Assembly (NCBI GenBank): GCA_964390695.1
Contig: CAYMKI010000015.1
Location: 1 to 35,532 of the forward strand
DNA length: 35,532 bases
Source of the DNA: CAWACC01 sp964390695
GTDB lineage: Bacteria > Chlamydiota > Chlamydiia > Chlamydiales > Parachlamydiaceae
Reading direction: 5' to 3'
Numbering within the stretch: position 1 is the first letter of the stretch; each line of letters starts with the position of its first letter. A model generated the notes under the pieces. The model was not told the DNA's origin. It did no database searches and was given only the letters and a program-made list of their open reading frames with translations. The position numbers and the translations under genes are program-made. Of the stretch, positions 31,650 through 35,532 are shown in pieces.

Positions 31650-32684
31650 ATGAAAATTGTGACGATAGAAAAGGCAGGCAGTTACGAACAACTTAAATTT
31701 AAAGAAGTGCCTACACCCAAGCCCGGAAAAGGGGAAGTGCTTATAGAAAACAAAGCCTGTGGTATTAACTTTGCCGACTGCTGTGTGAGAATGGGTGTTT
31801 ACAAGTCAGCACTAGAATTTGTGGGCTGGCCCATAACTCCAGGTTTTGAAACCTCAGGAGTCGTGATAGAGGTAGGTGAAGGGGTAAGAAACATCAGTGT
31901 CGGTCAGCAAGTGATCGCCATTACTTTATTCGATGGATATGCCACCCATTTGGTTGTCCCTGAGGACCAGGTGTTTTTGCTGCCTCCACATCTAGATTTT
32001 GCCAGCGGGGCGGCCATTCCGGCTATCTTCCTAACAGCATATTATGCCCTGCATGAACTGGCGCATGTGAAAAAAAACGACGTGGTATTGGTTCATTCCG
32101 CAGCCGGAGGTGTAGGCAGTGCTTTAGTGCAGCTTGCTCTGCAAGCAGAGTGTCGTGTGGTCGGGGTGGTGGGTGCCCATCACAAAGTTAAATATGTAAA
32201 ACGCCTAGGGGCGCATGCTGTCATTGATAAATCCTCCCAAAATTTATGGGTGGAGGCAGAAAAACTGTTTCCGCAAGGCTATGATGTAATATTGGATGCC
32301 AATGGGGTAGAGACTTTAAGACAAGGGTATGCCCACTTAAGCAATGGCGGTAAGCTTGTCGTATATGGATTTCACTCCATGTTTTCCAAGGGGCGTGGCA
32401 CACCCAATTGGTTTAAAATGTTCTGGCAATACATGATGACTCCCAGGTTTAATCCCTTAAACATGACCAGCGAAAACCATAGCATTCTTGCCTTTAATTT
32501 AAGTTTCATGTTCGCAAAAAAAAGCCTTCTACGAGATAATTTAAATGCTATTCTGAGGTTGATAGAACATAGAAAAATAGAACTTCCCAATATTAAAGCC
32601 TATCCATTCGAAAGGGTGGCGGATGCACACCGCGATTTGGAATCGGGTCAGACTCTAGGAAAATTAGTATTAAAAATTAGCTAA
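31650..32684 (+). CDS. NAD(P)H:quinone oxidoreductase-like MDR protein (VAT-1 type)
   Basis: A 344-aa medium-chain reductase of the zinc-free quinone reductase/VAT-1 homologue group. Features: KACGINFADCCVRMGVY at the place where zinc ADHs have their zinc Cys, PGFETSGVVIEVGEGV, and the nucleotide loop HSAAGGVGSALVQLA, followed by GAHAVIDKS and GGKLVVYGFHS. Zinc ligands of alcohol dehydrogenases are lacking, as expected. The insertion KGRGTPNWFKMFWQYMMTPRFNP before the C-terminal helix is typical of the VAT-1 group. Start ATG at 31650 with GAGGAGG 5 bp upstream; an upstream in-frame extension to 31488 would overlap the divergent gene and is rejected. It probably reduces quinones or enones; the true substrate is unknown. 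Confidence 0.87.
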   Translation: MKIVTIEKAGSYEQLKFKEVPTPKPGKGEVLIENKACGINFADCCVRMGVYKSALEFVGWPITPGFETSGVVIEVGEGVRNISVGQQVIAITLFDGYATHLVVPEDQVFLLPPHLDFASGAAIPAIFLTAYYALHELAHVKKNDVVLVHSAAGGVGSALVQLALQAECRVVGVVGAHHKVKYVKRLGAHAVIDKSSQNLWVEAEKLFPQGYDVILDANGVETLRQGYAHLSNGGKLVVYGFHSMFSKGRGTPNWFKMFWQYMMTPRFNPLNMTSENHSILAFNLSFMFAKKSLLRDNLNAILRLIEHRKIELPNIKAYPFERVADAHRDLESGQTLGKLVLKIS

Positions 32685-32872
32685 CCATATTCTTTTGAGG
32701 TGGTGAATAGTCACGAATTTTGATGCTTTTTGTATTCACATGCACTATACTGTCATCTTGCTTACCTCGACTCTGCAATATCTTTTAACTCGGCGAATTT
32801 TGCTTTTTTCTGCCCTATCGTCCCAAAATATCGCAAAGTTGAGGCTTACATGAACTGTTCAACAAGGTGTAT

Positions 32873-33661
32873 ATGTCGAAAGGTGCTGTTATTATTATCC
32901 CTGCACGCATGGCCTCAACTCGCTTTCCTAATAAACCATTGGCCTTGATCCATGGTAAGACGATGATCGAAAGAGTGTGGAGGATAGCCAAAGCTGTCCC
33001 GCAGGCCGATGAAGTTATCATTGCTACCGATGATGCACATCTAAGAGAGTTTGCAGAAGCTTTGGGTGCTAAGGTCATGATGACTAGCACAGACTGTCTC
33101 ACAGGGACAGATCGTGTGGCTGAAGTGTCTAAAAAATTAGGGCCGAAGCATGATATTTATTTTAATCTGCAAGGCGATGCTGTTTTGACGCCGCCTTGGG
33201 TGATTGAACAGGTGCTTGAGGCTATGCTGGTTGATCCTTCTGTTCAAATTGCGACCCCGATAGTCAAATTGACCAACGTAGCTTTATCTGATTTCATTCA
33301 AAGCAAAAAAGAGGGCAGTTCCAGCGGAACAACCGTAGCTTTTGACAAAAATAACAATGCCCTATACTTCTCAAAAGCTCTTATTCCTTTCCACCGCAAC
33401 GAAAAGGACCCGCATCGGCCTGTATTTCGCCATATAGGACTTTATGCTTATCGCACATCGGCACTGCATCTACTTAACGAGCTTCCAGAGGGCATATTTG
33501 AGAAATCCGAGAAATTGGAGCAATTACGCGCTCTGGAAAATGGAATACCGATAAGAGTCGTCCAGGTTGATTATAGAGGCCGAACACATGGTTCTGTGGA
33601 TAGGCCTGAAGATATTGCTTTTGTAGAATCCATTATCGATCAAGAAGGAGAACTGCTTTGA
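32873..33661 (+). CDS. kdsB: KdsB-family cytidylyltransferase (CMP-Kdo synthetase-like)
   Basis: A 262-aa enzyme of the CMP-sugar synthetase type; KdsB activates Kdo for lipopolysaccharide. The family opening is clear: IIIPARMASTRFPNKPLALI-GKTMIERVW (residues 7-36), VIIATDD, TSTDCLTGTDRVAE, ALYFSKALIPFHR, IGLYAYR and EKLEQLRALENG. The motif that normally reads QGDEP reads QGDAV at 100-104, and VDTPEDL reads VDRPEDI. It is therefore either a diverged KdsB or a paralogue for a related acid sugar. ATG at 32873 with AAGG 5 bp upstream; a GTG two codons before is less likely. It overlaps the next gene by one base (TGATG), so the two are coupled. Confidence 0.78.
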   Translation: MSKGAVIIIPARMASTRFPNKPLALIHGKTMIERVWRIAKAVPQADEVIIATDDAHLREFAEALGAKVMMTSTDCLTGTDRVAEVSKKLGPKHDIYFNLQGDAVLTPPWVIEQVLEAMLVDPSVQIATPIVKLTNVALSDFIQSKKEGSSSGTTVAFDKNNNALYFSKALIPFHRNEKDPHRPVFRHIGLYAYRTSALHLLNELPEGIFEKSEKLEQLRALENGIPIRVVQVDYRGRTHGSVDRPEDIAFVESIIDQEGELL

Positions 33662-34308
33662 TGGATAAGGGGCAAATACACATATTTCTCTCTAGGCATG
33701 GAAATACATTTGAAGCAGGTCAAATACCTACGCAGGTAGGTCTAAAAACAGATCTTCCGCTTACCGAACAAGGACGAGCCCAGGCTCTGGCTTTTGCGGC
33801 CTATCTAAAGCAAAATCAAATCACACCGGCAGCTATTTACGCTGGCTCCCTTCAGAGGCAAACGGCTTATGCTCAAATTATCGCACAAGAACTCGATATG
33901 GAAAGCAAACTACATCTGTTTAATCCGGCTTTAAATGAAATAGATTATGGAGCTTGGGAAGGGCTGACAGCGGATGAAATCACGCGTTCATGGCCGGAAG
34001 TATATGCTGCATGGATAGAACAGGCATCTTGGGCTAATAATATTTTTAGAGGATCTCTTGAAGCTCATATACAGGCTATTAAGACATGGCTAGAAGAACT
34101 TAGGCATCAATATACGCAAGGTGATGTTGTGGTTGGGGTGACCAGCAACGGCATAATGCGTTTCTTTCAATCATTTGATGTGAACCTGTGGAATTCGGCT
34201 GTGCAAAATGCTCGAATGGAAGATCTGAAGGTCAAGACAGGGCATTTTTGTGAATTATTGCTTTCTCAAGATTCTCTAATAGTCAAGAGTTGGAACCAAA
34301 AGCCTTAG
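33661..34308 (+). CDS. Histidine phosphatase (phosphoglycerate-mutase) superfamily protein
   Basis: A 215-aa protein. The phosphorylated-His motif is intact: LSRHGNTFEAG (Arg12-His13-Gly14). LPLTEQGRAQA and LNEIDYGAWEGLTADEI (Glu93) are also typical of the family. The second core His, in the usual VSHGG motif, is replaced: the sequence reads VTSNGIMRFF with Asn163 at that place, which may reduce or change activity. The start codon overlaps the stop of the KdsB-like gene by one base. The tight pairing suggests dephosphorylation of a sugar-acid precursor before activation, in the same route as the cytidylyltransferase; this is inference. 3' end overlaps the converging hypothetical gene by 4 bp. 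Confidence 0.83.
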   Translation: MDKGQIHIFLSRHGNTFEAGQIPTQVGLKTDLPLTEQGRAQALAFAAYLKQNQITPAAIYAGSLQRQTAYAQIIAQELDMESKLHLFNPALNEIDYGAWEGLTADEITRSWPEVYAAWIEQASWANNIFRGSLEAHIQAIKTWLEELRHQYTQGDVVVGVTSNGIMRFFQSFDVNLWNSAVQNARMEDLKVKTGHFCELLLSQDSLIVKSWNQKP

Positions 34309-35372
34309 GCTCTATTTTCTTTACTGTCTATGATTTCGCTATAGTCATAGAGCATGCCGAGCCACATGGTAGAGACTTGCTGAGATACCAAGTTAATGAT
34401 AGATTCTATCAGTTCATTAGGACAGAGGTTGGGTTTAGTAAAGGCTTCTTCGATCATGTTTTGCAACTGGTTTCTATCCTCAGAAGTGATGTTTATTTCT
34501 GTGGCTTTGATAAGTTGATAAAAATCTTGTTTGCTTTTTGCGCTCAATAATTGATCCACAAAAATAAATAATTCCTCTTTGTGATCTATTGAGAGCTTTT
34601 CTCTCATGTCTAGAAATAAGCGCCGATCTTTGACAATTTGTTTTAAGGGGATTTTATTTTTCGATAAGACATCCGTTTCATTTGGGGTGACCGGGGCTAA
34701 TAAATCCATGATATGTTTATATGGGTTTAAGAGAGACTTATCGATTTTGTCGGATGATTGCAAAGCGGATGTTGAAAAAAGGCAATGCAGCTGTTGAATG
34801 GTCTCAGTAGAACGACGAGTCACAATCTCTGTTTTCGCTGAATTACTTCCTTTTAAAGGGGCATTTAAAATGAGCGGAACCAAAAATTCATTGACGACTA
34901 TCAAGTGTGTTTTACAAGTTTTCTGAAAACCTGGCGTTGTTGTTTTGTCGATGATCTTACTAAGGCCTAAACTTGCGTCAGTTCTTTTCAATAACTCAAA
35001 ACAATTGTTGAGTAAATCATGGACGATGGGTGTGATATCAGCAGCTTTAAGATTTTTATAAATCGCCTTTGAGATTTTTTTTGTGATTTTCTTGTTTTGT
35101 TTATTTTCGATGATGTTGATCTTGATAAATTTAAGAATTAATTTAAATTCAGGGTGTGATTTGTCTAATGGCATCTGGAATTCAGCCGAGTGCATTTGCT
35201 CCTGGATAATGTTATCGACTTGTTCCTCTAAGGTTAGTTCTTCAAATATTTTTACTGTTTCATCTGTACTCACCCTATTTTCTTTTTCAAGGACTTTACG
35301 AGGCTGCTCAGTATGTTTAGTGTATACGGTGTTTAAAAGAGAGGGGCTTGATAGACTTCTAGTATATGTCAT
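34305..35372 (-). CDS. Helical hypothetical protein, possible secreted effector
   Basis: A 355-aa protein that I do not recognise. It has no transmembrane segment or Sec signal. The first ~20 residues (MTYTRSLSSPSLLNTVYTKH) are rich in Ser and Thr and poor in acidic residues, as in many type III secretion signals. The rest is highly charged and probably all-helical, with a Lys-rich stretch (NKQNKKITKKISKAIYKN, ~90-108). No Shine-Dalgarno precedes the ATG at 35372. It converges with the histidine-phosphatase gene, overlapping by 4 bp. Proteins of this style (long, helical, lineage-specific) are frequent in chlamydial genomes; effector status is inference. Confidence 0.55.
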   Translation of the reverse strand: MTYTRSLSSPSLLNTVYTKHTEQPRKVLEKENRVSTDETVKIFEELTLEEQVDNIIQEQMHSAEFQMPLDKSHPEFKLILKFIKINIIENKQNKKITKKISKAIYKNLKAADITPIVHDLLNNCFELLKRTDASLGLSKIIDKTTTPGFQKTCKTHLIVVNEFLVPLILNAPLKGSNSAKTEIVTRRSTETIQQLHCLFSTSALQSSDKIDKSLLNPYKHIMDLLAPVTPNETDVLSKNKIPLKQIVKDRRLFLDMREKLSIDHKEELFIFVDQLLSAKSKQDFYQLIKATEINITSEDRNQLQNMIEEAFTKPNLCPNELIESIINLVSQQVSTMWLGMLYDYSEIIDSKENRA

Positions 35373-35416
35373 TATTCAATACCATTGACTTTATTTTTGT
35401 AATTATTTCAGCTAAA

Positions 35417-35433
35417 ATATCTTAAGAAGATAT
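35417..35433. promoter_or_regulatory. Inverted repeat in divergent intergenic region
   Basis: ATATCTT-AAG-AAGATAT is a perfect 7-bp inverted repeat with a 3-bp centre. It lies 45 bp upstream of the minus-strand hypothetical gene and 31 bp upstream of the gene at 35465. It could be an operator acting on both. Confidence 0.35.
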
Positions 35434-35464
35434 ACGATTATTTCTTATCGAGCAATCGGAATTG

Positions 35465-35532
35465 ATGTTTATCTATCATTTTTTAGATTATTTATTTAAA
35501 AATCGCAAATTAGAAGCGAGTGAAAAAGATCA
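35465..35532 (+). CDS. Start of an unidentified gene (partial, runs off right edge)
   Basis: Open from ATG at 35465 to the window edge, 22 codons: MFIYHFLDYLFKNRKLEASE and onward. A weak GGA lies about 5 bp upstream. The aromatic/hydrophobic start could be a membrane or helical segment, but the sequence is too short to assign a family or to be sure that it is a gene. Confidence 0.4.
   Translation, partial: MFIYHFLDYLFKNRKLEASEKD

Noticed and set aside
31535..31651. 39-residue N-terminal extension of the MazG/HIT protein
   Set aside because: It covers the whole promoter region and the ribosome site of the opposite gene. The MazG-like domain starts a few residues after the ATG at 31534.
32720..32751. 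Promoter for kdsB made of TTGATG and TATACT
   Set aside because: The spacer is 20 bp, too long for a reliable call, although TATACT alone is a plausible -10.

Overview
The window reads as a chromosomal segment of a chlamydia, most likely an amoeba-associated or 'environmental' member of the Chlamydiae rather than a reduced animal pathogen. This rests on three observations. A ribonuclease HIII gene lies divergent to a short RodZ-like HTH/membrane protein, as recalled for CT008/CT009 of Chlamydia trachomatis. A flagellar-type FlhA gene is present in a genome segment with no other motility genes. There are also several host-interaction-like proteins: an LRR protein, an Inc-like membrane protein and a eukaryotic-type PP2C. 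The species call is inference. Base composition is moderate (low-to-mid 40s % GC by eye) with AT-rich spacers. No tRNA, rRNA, CRISPR array or recognisable insertion sequence was seen. A 10-N assembly gap lies at 20313-20322, so continuity there is not proven.

Left part (1-8800). The start of a probable very large exported protein (LEPR-like N-terminus) runs off the left edge on the minus strand. It is divergent from a six-gene plus-strand operon (470-7031): Gfo/Idh/MocA dehydrogenase, TIM-barrel isomerase/epimerase, alpha/beta hydrolase, zinc alcohol dehydrogenase, a fused ADP-forming acyl-CoA synthetase and a GNAT acetyltransferase. This looks like a carbon-compound catabolic operon ending in substrate-level ATP formation. 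A metallo-beta-lactamase-fold hydrolase (minus) and a RidA protein with a clear promoter follow.

Central part (8800-24824). Glycogen phosphorylase (minus) is followed by a SUKH-domain protein. Next comes the operon hprK-ptsH-ptsI-PP2C, a complete regulatory phosphotransfer module with a possible HPr(Ser-P) phosphatase built in. The minus-strand operon rnhC-hypothetical-recN is divergent from the rodZ-like gene. After the assembly gap lies an LRR protein, converging on the minus-strand operon [Inc-like protein]-marC-marC-truA.

Right part (24900-35532). Here is the most unusual locus: flhB-like, flhA and flhF-like genes in canonical flagellar order. The FlhB-like protein has lost the NPTH self-cleavage motif and the FlhF-like protein has lost a normal G3 motif. 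This suggests a repurposed flagellar-type export core rather than motility. It is followed by a nucleotidyltransferase-like protein with a signal peptide, a MazG-like/HIT fusion enzyme (minus), a VAT-1-like quinone oxidoreductase, a KdsB-family cytidylyltransferase joined to a histidine-phosphatase-family protein with an altered active site, a helical hypothetical protein (minus) and the start of another gene at the right edge.
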